NCBI GenBank assembly: GCA_964589725.1
Contig: CAZPUJ010000645.1
Location: 1-9,401, forward strand
From: CAYSHJ01 sp964589725
GTDB taxonomy: Bacteria > Planctomycetota > Planctomycetia > Planctomycetales > Planctomycetaceae
Length of the DNA stretch: 9,401 bases
Direction of reading: 5' to 3'
Of the stretch, positions 1 through 5,944 are shown one piece after another. How positions within the stretch are numbered: position 1 is the first letter of the stretch; the number at the start of each line of letters is the position of its first letter. The notes under the pieces were generated by a model, which was given only the letters and a program-made list of their open reading frames with translations, made no database searches and was not told where the DNA came from. A program made the translations under genes and the position numbers.

Positions 1-151
1 CTGGGGCAGCGATTCGAACGTGACGACGCGGACGATCGACAACTTTGTGCTCCGGCTGCGAAAGTTCATCGAGCCGAATCCGTCGGCGCCGCGTCACATC
101 TTGTCCGTACGCGGGACCGGCTATCGGTTCCTCGCGAAGCCGGAGGAATGA
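1..151 (+). CDS. Response regulator, OmpR/PhoB-type DNA-binding domain (C-terminal fragment)
   Basis: Only the last 49 codons are visible, read in frame from base 2 to a TGA at 149-151; the receiver domain and start lie left of the window. The fragment reads as the second half of an OmpR/PhoB winged helix: a recognition helix (SNVTTRTIDNFVLRLRKFIE), then the hairpin wing (HILSVRGTGYRFL), where the V-R-G-x-G-Y-R-F signature is diagnostic of the family. By family knowledge, such a protein is phosphorylated by a sensor kinase and binds DNA to control transcription. No kinase gene follows; the next gene, a CoA-transferase subunit, starts four bases after the stop, so the two are probably co-transcribed. 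The partner kinase, if adjacent, must lie upstream. The domain call is firm; the signal sensed is unknown. Confidence 0.9.
   Translation, partial: WGSDSNVTTRTIDNFVLRLRKFIEPNPSAPRHILSVRGTGYRFLAKPEE
142..146 (+). promoter_or_regulatory. Shine-Dalgarno GGAGG for the TTG-started CoA-transferase gene
   Basis: A full GGAGG lies inside the last codons of the response regulator, nine bases before the TTG at 156-158. It supports that TTG rather than the in-frame ATG at 45 (inside the regulator) or the ATG at 270. The ATG at 148 is too close to the motif and is in another frame. Confidence 0.65.
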
Positions 152-155
152 ACGC

Positions 156-1172
156 TTGGAATCCAAAGCCACGACCGACTTGGCCCACGGCCCGCTGTTC
201 ACGAATCCGGATCCGGATGTCGCGCGGCAATTTTTCCGTAACAAGCCGAAACGGCTCGTTGACAAGGTCATGTCCGTGCCGGAAGCGATTCGGCAATTTG
301 TTCAGGACGGCGATTATCTCGCGTCAGGAGGCTTCGGAGCCGATCGCATCGCCACGGCGTTGCTGCACGAGATCGTGCGGCAGCGAAAGCAGAATCTCAG
401 CTTCGCCGGGCACACGTCGACGCATGACTTTCAAATCCTCGCGGCCGGCAATCAAACGGGCCGAGGCCAACTGCTGAAGCGCGTCGACGTCGCGTATATC
501 ATCGGCTTGGAGGCTCGCGGTCTGTCGCCGCACGCGCGGCGCGTGGTCGAGAGCGGCGAGGTCGAACTCTGCGAATGGACGAACTACACGTTGGCACTGC
601 GGTTTCAAGCGGCGGCGATGGGCGTATCATTCTTGCCCGTGCGGAGCATCGCCGGGACCGACACGTTTCGGCACAGCGCGGCGAAGCAGATCACCTGCCC
701 GTTCACGGGAGCCTCGTATGTCGCGATCCCGGCCTTGTGGCCCGACGTGGCCGTGATTCACGTGCATGAGGCGGACTGCTTCGGCAACGCGCGGATTCGT
801 GGGACGTCGGTCGCCGATGTCGAACTCGCGCGGGCGTCGAAGCGACTGGTCCTCAGTTGCGAGCGTCTTGTCTCGAACGACGAAATCCGCCGTGATCCGA
901 CCGCAACGGTGATCCCATTCTTCTGTGTCGACGCCGTCTGCGAAGTCCCGTTCGGCAGCTTCCCCGGTAACATGCCCTACGAATACTACTCCGACGAAGA
1001 ACACCTGCGGCAGTGGCTGACCGTCGAAGAGGACATGGCGACGTACCTGCCGTTTCTCGATCAGTACCTTTTCGGCTGTCGCGACTTCAGCGAGTACCTT
1101 GAACGCTGCGGTGGCCATGCTCGGTTGCAGGAACTGCGGCGGCAAGAACTTGAGCCGGCAAAGACAGAGTAG
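156..1172 (+). CDS. Class I CoA-transferase, alpha (subunit A) protein, glutaconate CoA-transferase-like
   Basis: This is a 338-aa protein if started at TTG 156, which has a good GGAGG. It resembles the alpha subunit of glutaconate/3-oxoacid CoA-transferases. Visible landmarks are the N-terminal KVMSVPEAIRQFVQDGDYLASGGF (residues 37-60, broken here by numbering only), PDVAVIHVHEADCFGNARI (196-214) and the C-terminal MPYEYYSDEEHLRQWL (273-288). Family members move CoA between carboxylic acids in the cytoplasm. In glutaconate CoA-transferase the catalytic glutamate sits on the beta subunit (Glu54 in Acidaminococcus), so this chain alone should be inactive. No beta subunit follows: the next gene is convergent. 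The partner may be encoded elsewhere, or the protein may have another role. Tight spacing behind the response regulator suggests one operon. The substrate cannot be told from sequence. The fold assignment is confident; the function is not. Confidence 0.82.
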   Translation: MESKATTDLAHGPLFTNPDPDVARQFFRNKPKRLVDKVMSVPEAIRQFVQDGDYLASGGFGADRIATALLHEIVRQRKQNLSFAGHTSTHDFQILAAGNQTGRGQLLKRVDVAYIIGLEARGLSPHARRVVESGEVELCEWTNYTLALRFQAAAMGVSFLPVRSIAGTDTFRHSAAKQITCPFTGASYVAIPALWPDVAVIHVHEADCFGNARIRGTSVADVELARASKRLVLSCERLVSNDEIRRDPTATVIPFFCVDAVCEVPFGSFPGNMPYEYYSDEEHLRQWLTVEEDMATYLPFLDQYLFGCRDFSEYLERCGGHARLQELRRQELEPAKTE

Positions 1173-1243
1173 TGCCACCGCCGTTCGCAATTACCCCGCG
1201 ATGAAGGCTAAGTAACAGAAATTAACTCCAGACAACGCACGCT

Positions 1244-2584
1244 TCACTTCAAAAACTTGCCGAACTGGTCGGAGGCGGGCCAGGATTTCACCTTGTCCGC
1301 TGCCTCGTGCATGCGTCCGTCGATCAGTCCAGCCAGGGACTTGCCGTCTGGTGTTTGGTGGGTGTTGAAAAGCACAGACCAGTTCAGCCCATCCCAGCGG
1401 CGAACTAGGAGTGCTTCCGTACCGGCAATGTGACCCGTGTGCCAGGTGTTCGATTTCCCTGTCGTGCCGACGGGGCGGACCGACCATCCGCACCCGTAGT
1501 ATGCCGCCTTCGGATTGCCGTCTGCCTCCTTTCCCGCTGCCCCGTCCGGCCGTTCCCACATCTCTCGAATCGCCTTCGTACCGAGGATGGGGCACCTGGC
1601 CGGATTATCGAACGCGGCTGCGAACTTCACGAGATCAATCGCCGACGCGATCCACCCGCCATGTGCTTCGAAAGCCTCCAGATTGGCGGCCCCGTACTGA
1701 AACGGTACCTGCTCCCCGAGTCGGGGCGCGAACAAGGCCGGCCCCATCCACTTTTTTGCGTCGTAGTAACGAACCTCCCCATTCGCTCTATTCTCGAACA
1801 GCGCTCGGCCGAGCTGCGGCGTCTTGACCCTGAGCGGGGCGAGTACTGCTTTCTTGACATACGCTTCGTACTCTTTCCCGGTGAGCGCCTCGATGATCCG
1901 TCCGAGTACCAGATATCCGAGGTTTGAGTACGCGTGCCGCTCGCCTGGGTCGAAGTCGAGTGGCTGGCCCATCATGTATTGGACGATGTGGACCGGCGTA
2001 ACCGGAGGCGGGATGCCGAGAGCTTTGGCAATTTCCCACGGCCTGACTATGGGATCGTAGGACTTGTCCCGGTCCCACCCGCCGGTGTGCTGAAGGCATT
2101 GGCGAACCGTGATCTGCTTCCACCTGGGATCAGGTAACGCGCCCGGAGCCATGAAAGGCGTCAACTTTATACAATCCATCGCCTTATCTTCGAGCTTCAA
2201 ATTGCCCTTCTCGACGAGTTGCATGACCGCAACGGCGGTAATCGGCTTGGAGACGCTGGCGATGCGGAATAGGGCAGCGGGCTGAACGGACTCCTTCATC
2301 TCCACGTCGGCATATCCAAATCCACGGGCGTAGACCAGTTTCCCGTTGCGAGTGACGGCCAGCGACGCTCCCGGCACCTCATTCTCCGTGATGAACGACA
2401 TCATGAGTTTGTCGAATGGCTCGAGACCAGGATTGGCGATGCCGGTGATGGGAAGTTTGCCATCGCTTGGCTGGAAGAATACAGGACAGCGCGGCGCAAA
2501 CCCAGCAGCGGCAGCGGTCGTCAGCGCGAGAAATGCCCGTCGTGTCGGGTGTTTCTCGACGAACGAAGGAGTGATCTCAGGCAT
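1244..2584 (-). CDS. Secreted beta-lactamase-related serine hydrolase (class C/EstB-like)
   Basis: This is a 446-aa protein starting at ATG 2584, preceded by GAGG at eight bases. A longer in-frame reading to 2668 would put about 28 extra residues before a clear leader, so it is not chosen. The leader has a twin-arginine pattern (TRRAFLALTTAAAAG, residues 14-28), suggesting Tat export. The mature part carries the serine beta-lactamase/PBP-like triad: SVSK at 110-113 (nucleophile Ser110, base Lys113), YSN at 219-221, and HTG at 382-384 in place of KTG. Relatives include class C beta-lactamases, D-aminopeptidases, EstB esterases and uncharacterised planctomycete enzymes, so hydrolysis of an ester or amide in the periplasm is likely, but the substrate is open and antibiotic resistance should not be assumed. 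It lies 100 bases downstream of dus on the same strand, with no visible terminator between, so read-through is possible. Confidence 0.92.
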   Translation of the reverse strand: MPEITPSFVEKHPTRRAFLALTTAAAAGFAPRCPVFFQPSDGKLPITGIANPGLEPFDKLMMSFITENEVPGASLAVTRNGKLVYARGFGYADVEMKESVQPAALFRIASVSKPITAVAVMQLVEKGNLKLEDKAMDCIKLTPFMAPGALPDPRWKQITVRQCLQHTGGWDRDKSYDPIVRPWEIAKALGIPPPVTPVHIVQYMMGQPLDFDPGERHAYSNLGYLVLGRIIEALTGKEYEAYVKKAVLAPLRVKTPQLGRALFENRANGEVRYYDAKKWMGPALFAPRLGEQVPFQYGAANLEAFEAHGGWIASAIDLVKFAAAFDNPARCPILGTKAIREMWERPDGAAGKEADGNPKAAYYGCGWSVRPVGTTGKSNTWHTGHIAGTEALLVRRWDGLNWSVLFNTHQTPDGKSLAGLIDGRMHEAADKVKSWPASDQFGKFLK

Positions 2585-2592
2585 GGGGTTAT

Positions 2593-2596
2593 CCTC
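2593..2596 (-). promoter_or_regulatory. Shine-Dalgarno GAGG fixing the hydrolase start
   Basis: On the minus strand GAGG is followed by eight bases and then the ATG at 2584-2582. This ATG begins the peptide that runs into the twin-arginine leader. The position of the motif argues against the longer reading from 2668. Confidence 0.6.
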
Positions 2597-2684
2597 GGAA
2601 TCCGGAAATACGCCGATTCTGGCTGGGACTGTGCTTGAGGGGCTAACAGGCAATGTGCCCTTTTGCATCCGTGTTCATGTCGAC

Positions 2685-3755
2685 TCACGCAACCTCGCAC
2701 GTTTCCGACAGGATAGGCGAATCTTCGTCAATGACTCGGCGGCGGCCGGGGAGGTCGTCGTGATACCACTCGGCGAGCACGGCGTCCCATTCGGCGAGGC
2801 TGCTGACGTGGACGAAGGCTTCGCGGAGTTCCAAAAACCGCGGATGCAGTTCCGAATACTTGATGCCGAACTTGCGGAGCATGATCGCGGCGTGCTTCTC
2901 GTCATAGACCTGCATCGCCAGATGAAAGTGTTCGCGCAAGATATCCCGTTGCTCGTGCAGAGTCGGCGGATCGGGAATCGGCAGTCCGGCGGCGAGTGCT
3001 CGGGCTTCGCGAAAAATCCACGGATTGCCGATCGCGCCGCGAGCGGCTGTCACACCGTCGACGCCGGTGTGACGCATCATCTCCAGGCACGCTTCGGCCG
3101 TGAACGCGTCGCCGCTGCCGAGCACGACTCGGCTGCCGGCGTGTTGCTTGATCTCGCGGAGAATGTCCCAACTGCTCGGGCCGTTGTACCGCTGCTCGAC
3201 CGTCCTGCCATGCACGGTGATCGCCGCGACGCCACGCTCGAACGCGCCATCGAAGATCGTGAAGAACTTGTCGCGACTCTCGGCCGAGTCATCGAGTGCG
3301 CGCCGCATCTTCACGGTCACGGGAACATGCGGCGGCACGGCCTCGCGAACTTTGCTGACGATCTCGAGTGCGGTCTGCGGCTGACTCAGCATGTAGCCGC
3401 CTCGGCAACGACCGAGCACTTTCTTCACGGGACAACCGAAATTGATGTCGATGACGTCAAATCCGGCCTCGACCAACTTCAGCGCGGCCGGTCCGAACTG
3501 CTCCGGAACGGCTCCCATTAACTGACCGCCGACCGGATGTTCTTCATCGCTGATCCACAAGAATCTTCGCGTGCGGTGTCGCTCTTTCAGCTCGATCAAG
3601 AACTGGTCGAGCATCACTTCGCACAGCGTGTACGGTGCTCCCAGCCGCTTGGCGATGACGCGCATCGGCCAATCGCTGTAGCCGCTGAGCGCCGCTTGCA
3701 CGACGGGAAAGTCGAGTTCAATCGGGCCAAGGCAAAGGCGTGGAAGCTCGGGCAT
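2685..3755 (-). CDS. dus: tRNA-dihydrouridine synthase (Dus family)
   Basis: This is a 356-aa FMN-dependent enzyme expected to reduce uridines in the tRNA D-loop using NAD(P)H. The TIM barrel is recognisable in order: PVVQAALSGYSDWPMR near residues 17-32 (FMN site), GGQLMG at 76-81, DINFGCPVKK at 103-112 with the predicted catalytic Cys108, VKMRR at 148-152, the phosphate-contacting TVHGRT at 180-185, and GAIGNPWIFREA at 240-251, equivalent to the G-R-P-W-I-F motif of DusB proteins. A C-terminal helical tRNA-binding part (RKFGIKY near 294-300) follows. The chosen ATG at 3755 has GGAG five bases upstream. An in-frame GTG at 3776 would add seven residues and overlap the antitoxin stop as GTGA. 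DusA/B/C subtype is not assigned. It is the third gene of the toxin-antitoxin transcript. Confidence 0.93.
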   Translation of the reverse strand: MPELPRLCLGPIELDFPVVQAALSGYSDWPMRVIAKRLGAPYTLCEVMLDQFLIELKERHRTRRFLWISDEEHPVGGQLMGAVPEQFGPAALKLVEAGFDVIDINFGCPVKKVLGRCRGGYMLSQPQTALEIVSKVREAVPPHVPVTVKMRRALDDSAESRDKFFTIFDGAFERGVAAITVHGRTVEQRYNGPSSWDILREIKQHAGSRVVLGSGDAFTAEACLEMMRHTGVDGVTAARGAIGNPWIFREARALAAGLPIPDPPTLHEQRDILREHFHLAMQVYDEKHAAIMLRKFGIKYSELHPRFLELREAFVHVSSLAEWDAVLAEWYHDDLPGRRRVIDEDSPILSETCEVA

Positions 3756-3760
3756 CGGAA

Positions 3761-3764
3761 CTCC
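3761..3764 (-). promoter_or_regulatory. Shine-Dalgarno GGAG favouring the ATG start of dus
   Basis: GGAG lies five bases before the ATG at 3755-3753, within the 17-base gap after the antitoxin stop. The alternative GTG at 3776 has only a purine run about 13 bases upstream, so the ATG is preferred. The GTGA overlap keeps the alternative open. Confidence 0.5.
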
Positions 3765-3772
3765 AGGCACGT

Positions 3773-4012
3773 TCACAATCGCTTCAACGCCTCTTTGGCC
3801 GAGATCGACTTTTCCTTCAACCGCGCCGCCAGCAGCTTGCGAAACCGCGGGTTGTGCTGGATCAACTGGTCGATCAAGTCATCGTCTTCGTCGAGCGGCA
3901 CGAGTTCAAAAGCCGGCACGCCGTTGACCGTCACGACAACCGGTTCCTTTTGGCAAAGTTGTCCGTATCGACTGAGATTTGCTTTCGCTTCAGTCAGCGG
4001 AATCACTTTCAT
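3773..4012 (-). CDS. Phd/YefM-family antitoxin
   Basis: This is a 79-aa protein from ATG 4012 to TGA 3773. The N-terminal half (MKVIPLTEAKANLSRYG, then EPVVVTVNGVPAFELVPL at 23-40) has the length and pattern of the Phd/YefM DNA-binding dimer: an 'L-T-E-A-K-A-N-L-S' helix followed by 'V-x-V-T-x-N-G-x-P-A-x-x-L-V-P'. The acidic, helical C-terminal half (about 41-79) would wrap the toxin. By family knowledge it neutralises its toxin and represses its own promoter with it. Its first 23 bases overlap the end of the RelE-like gene upstream. A longer reading to 4090 would be pure antisense-like composition with no family match and is rejected. A purine run (GAGGAGAGGAG, 4036-4026) is the only ribosome-binding candidate and sits rather far away, 13 bases, so coupling to toxin translation is plausible. 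Confidence 0.87.
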   Translation of the reverse strand: MKVIPLTEAKANLSRYGQLCQKEPVVVTVNGVPAFELVPLDEDDDLIDQLIQHNPRFRKLLAARLKEKSISAKEALKRL

Positions 4013-4313
4013 GATGAGCTGTAAACTCCTCTCCTCGAACGAACAGCGCTTCGCCGCGTTTCTCTCCAACGACGATGATCGTGACCTCACGTTCGGCGAC
4101 GTCCAGACGGAACAAAACTCGGTACTTTCCGAACAGTCGCAGTTCGCGTTGAGCGATCCGGTTGGGCCGCATGGTCTTCATGTCTCGGCTCACTTCGAGC
4201 GGATTCGCAGCGAGACGTTCCTGCGCTGTCGCCAAGATCAATCGTCCCGTGGGGCGACCAAAGTAGCGAAGGTCATCTAGCACCGACTCTTTGACCGACA
4301 CCTTCCAAGCCAT
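3990..4313 (-). CDS. RelE/ParE-superfamily toxin
   Basis: This is a 107-aa basic protein with the compact RelE/ParE pattern: an N-terminal strand and helix (MAWKVSVKESVLDDL, residues 1-15), a second helix ending near LAANP (34-38), and the core strands RELRLFGKYRVLFRLD (56-71) and REVTIIVVGEKRGEALF (75-91). 'K-Y-R-V-L-F' and 'I-I-V-V-G' match the family's central sheet. Family members are either ribosome-dependent mRNA endonucleases (RelE) or gyrase poisons (ParE); the sequence seen does not decide between them. A short acidic-polar tail (97-107) is encoded in the stretch overlapping the antitoxin start. Toxin first, antitoxin second is the reverse of the usual relBE and phd-doc order. No clear Shine-Dalgarno precedes the ATG at 4313. 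Confidence 0.84.
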   Translation of the reverse strand: MAWKVSVKESVLDDLRYFGRPTGRLILATAQERLAANPLEVSRDMKTMRPNRIAQRELRLFGKYRVLFRLDVAEREVTIIVVGEKRGEALFVRGEEFTAHHESDSAD

Positions 4314-4319
4314 GCATGG

Positions 4320-4348
4320 AACTTATCGGAAACTAGAATTCTGGTCAA
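4320..4348 (-). promoter_or_regulatory. Candidate promoter and operator of the toxin-antitoxin-dus transcript
   Basis: Read on the minus strand, TTGACC (4348-4343) and TAAGTT (4325-4320) are separated by 17 bases. The -35 is close to consensus, the -10 matches only three of six positions. The spacer holds the perfect palindrome AGAATTCT (4335-4342), a plausible operator for an autorepressing antitoxin. The -10 ends six bases from the ATG at 4313, so transcription from here would give a nearly leaderless toxin mRNA, consistent with the absent ribosome-binding site. This rests on motif inspection only. Confidence 0.3.
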
Positions 4349-4353
4349 CGAGT

Positions 4354-4371
4354 CCGTGGGTTTGCTCACGG
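4354..4371. repeat. Small stem-loop upstream of the toxin promoter
   Basis: CCGTGGG (4354-4360) and CTCACGG (4365-4371) pair over seven positions around a TTTG loop, with one G-T wobble. It lies next to the candidate -35 box. It has no following T run, so it is not a terminator; it may be a binding site or chance. Confidence 0.3.
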
Positions 4372-4396
4372 CCGGTTAATTCACTGCCTTGGGCAT

Positions 4397-4493
4397 TCTG
4401 TAGCTCCGGCCCTTGTGGCCGGGATGGTTCGATAATTACTGAAAAGGCGCGGACTCATCCCATCGACCCGGCCACAAGGGCCGGAGCTACAGA
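4397..4493. repeat. REP-like inverted pair: perfect 27-bp arms, each an internal palindrome
   Basis: The left arm (4397-4423) and right arm (4467-4493) are exact reverse complements over 27 bp, separated by a 43-bp spacer. Each arm contains its own stem-loop, CCGGCC-CTTGT-GGCCGG (or its complement), with a 6-bp stem and 5-base loop. Two inverted copies of a short GC-rich palindrome in a gene-free gap is the layout of bacterial REP/BIME elements. Here it sits between the stop of the 366-aa secreted protein gene and the start of the toxin gene. No transposase or RAYT gene is nearby. Transcribed as RNA, the whole could form one long hairpin or two small ones. Neither arm is followed by a T tract, so terminator function is not evident. 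Confidence 0.85.
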
Positions 4494-4567
4494 TTCCACC
4501 GATTCAACAATAAGCAAACCGTGGGGTTTCCTTGCGAGCCGGGGACTGGAGTGGTCTTCGGTTCGGT

Positions 4568-5668
4568 TTACGGCAGCGCGATCGTACGCAGATCCTGCGA
4601 GCCGCTCGGCGACTGCACGACGATCACGGCATGTGTACTGTTCAGCTTGTCGAGCTGCACGACGCCTTCAAGTTCCTTGATCGTCTCGTAGGTTTGGCCG
4701 GCGACTCCGCCACCTTTCACCGGTTCGGTGAGGCCCGTGTTCTTAGTCAATCCCTCGGTGCTGATCTTCATCACACCGCGCGGGTTGTTGGCCATCAGCA
4801 AGAAGTCTTTCCCGTCCTTCTTGTAGACGATCATGTCGAGCGGCCGGTTGCGATTCCCCAATTCCGCCACGGTCGTGCCGCGAGTTTTCTCGCCTGGTTT
4901 CAGGCTGCTGACCGGGAACTTGACCAGCGGCGTGCATGTGAAGCCGGCCAGCAGGCTTGCTTCGCCCTCGATGTTAATTGGCACAAACGTGCGAACAGTG
5001 GCATTGTCTTCCAAGCGGCCGTGCGCGGCGTGATAGATCTCGACGCTGGTACCGGCACTCGCATCCGAGAACGGGAACGGAATCTCGCGCACGTTCGACG
5101 GAGATGCTCCGCCAGCGACTCCGGACACATAGACTTTCCCTTCGGCATAAGCGATGTCCGTGATCGATTCACCTCGTACATTCCGAGGCCCTTGCTTTGT
5201 CGCGACTTCTTTGTCCTCCGGTGCGTTCGGCAACTCGACCTTTTGGAACGCCACCTTCTGCAAACTGACCTGACTGAGCTTGCCACCGGCGGCGATCTTC
5301 ACGACCGCCGCACTGCCTGCCTTCGATACCGACAAGAAGACATTGCCCGTCAGTGGATTCACCGCCAGATCGTTGATCGTGATCTTGTCCGCGTTCACGC
5401 CGAGCAACTCGGCGACTTTCGCGTTCAAGCCGGAAACGTTGATCTCGACCTGTGACGGGTTGCCCTTCGTGTCGCCGGTGCCGACAGCGAAGACGGTCGC
5501 GGCCTTCGTGTCGCCGACGAACAGAATTCCATCAGGGCCGAACGCCAGCGGCCCGGCGGATTTCAAATCGGGAGTTCCCTCTTTCAGTCCCCACTCCGCC
5601 GCGTTGACCGCGGCCAGCGACAACTGCCAACAAACGACCGCACAGGAAATGAGACGTCGGGCTTGCAT
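4568..5668 (-). CDS. Secreted beta-propeller-like protein of unknown function
   Basis: This is a 366-aa protein, ATG at 5668 with a strong AAGGAG six bases upstream. Residues 1-24 form a signal peptide (basic MQARR, hydrophobic core, cleavage probably after A-V-N-A or the next A), so it is exported. The mature chain has repeated short segments typical of NHL/SMP-30-like propellers: LAFGPDGILFVGDTKAATVF (41-60), INDLAVNPLTGNVFLSVSK (98-116), ITDIAYAEGKVYVSG (169-183), RPLDMIVYKKDGKDFLLMAN (275-294). About six blades seem possible. No catalytic motif or lipobox is visible; Cys245 is the only cysteine in the mature part. It is divergent from transketolase and followed by a REP pair, so it appears monocistronic. 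I do not recognise the family; a periplasmic binding or scaffolding role is a guess from the fold only. Confidence 0.85.
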   Translation of the reverse strand: MQARRLISCAVVCWQLSLAAVNAAEWGLKEGTPDLKSAGPLAFGPDGILFVGDTKAATVFAVGTGDTKGNPSQVEINVSGLNAKVAELLGVNADKITINDLAVNPLTGNVFLSVSKAGSAAVVKIAAGGKLSQVSLQKVAFQKVELPNAPEDKEVATKQGPRNVRGESITDIAYAEGKVYVSGVAGGASPSNVREIPFPFSDASAGTSVEIYHAAHGRLEDNATVRTFVPINIEGEASLLAGFTCTPLVKFPVSSLKPGEKTRGTTVAELGNRNRPLDMIVYKKDGKDFLLMANNPRGVMKISTEGLTKNTGLTEPVKGGGVAGQTYETIKELEGVVQLDKLNSTHAVIVVQSPSGSQDLRTIALP

Positions 5669-5674
5669 GATTCA

Positions 5675-5680
5675 CTCCTT
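5675..5680 (-). promoter_or_regulatory. Strong Shine-Dalgarno AAGGAG of the secreted propeller-like gene
   Basis: AAGGAG is followed by six bases and then the ATG at 5668-5666. It is the best ribosome-binding site in the window and confirms the start ahead of the signal peptide. It contrasts with the neighbouring divergent transketolase gene, which has none. Confidence 0.7.
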
Positions 5681-5824
5681 CAACTGAGTCCTATTCCGGC
5701 ACTGCTCGACACGCGAGCGAGACACCCGGGCACCACGGGTAACCAGTATGCAAACCATCGTCACGATTGGGAACTGAATGAGAGCTCCTCGTGGTATTCT
5801 TAAGATCACCGCGCCGAGAGTCAG

Positions 5825-5853
5825 TTGAAATCCAAAGCGGTGGCCCCCAGAAT
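5825..5853 (+). promoter_or_regulatory. Candidate sigma70-type promoter for transketolase
   Basis: TTGAAA (5825-5830, five of six consensus bases) and CAGAAT (5848-5853, four of six) are separated by 17 bases. They lie in the 276-base divergent gap and would give a leader of roughly 85 bases before the ATG at 5945. This is a motif match by eye; such matches arise by chance and planctomycete promoters are poorly defined. Confidence 0.27.
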
Positions 5854-5944
5854 CCTATTTACGTCGGCGACGCTTGGAACCCCCGCATCGTCCCCGTGGT
5901 GATTTTCGAGGGGACACACTGTTGACTCGAAACCGCAGCGCCCC

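Noticed and set aside
45..155. N-terminal extension of the CoA-transferase from the ATG at 45
   Set aside because: This stretch encodes the winged-helix end of the response regulator in another frame. The extension is arginine/serine-rich with no family match, and the TTG at 156 has a GGAGG.
148..477. A 109-codon frame from the ATG overlapping the regulator stop (ATGA)
   Set aside because: The ATGA overlap is attractive, but the frame is out of phase with the CoA-transferase domain and its translation is low in information and cut short.
627..1190. A 187-codon minus-strand open frame inside the CoA-transferase gene
   Set aside because: It lies fully antisense to a well-supported gene, and the protein has no domain pattern.
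1173..1243. Bidirectional terminator between the convergent CoA-transferase and hydrolase genes
   Set aside because: I looked for a stem-loop with a T run on either strand in these 71 bases and saw none worth listing.
1244..2584. Antibiotic-resistance beta-lactamase
   Set aside because: The SxxK, YSN and HTG motifs define the wider serine hydrolase superfamily. A chromosomal Tat-type member with HTG instead of KTG does not justify a resistance call.
2346..3521. A 391-codon plus-strand open frame opposite dus and the hydrolase leader
   Set aside because: It spans the ends of two genes with strong family matches on the other strand. Its translation has no family motifs and reflects codon bias of the minus-strand genes.
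4532..5455. A 307-codon plus-strand open frame opposite the secreted propeller-like gene
   Set aside because: The minus-strand reading has a signal peptide, a strong ribosome site and regular repeats. The plus-strand translation has no recognisable domain.
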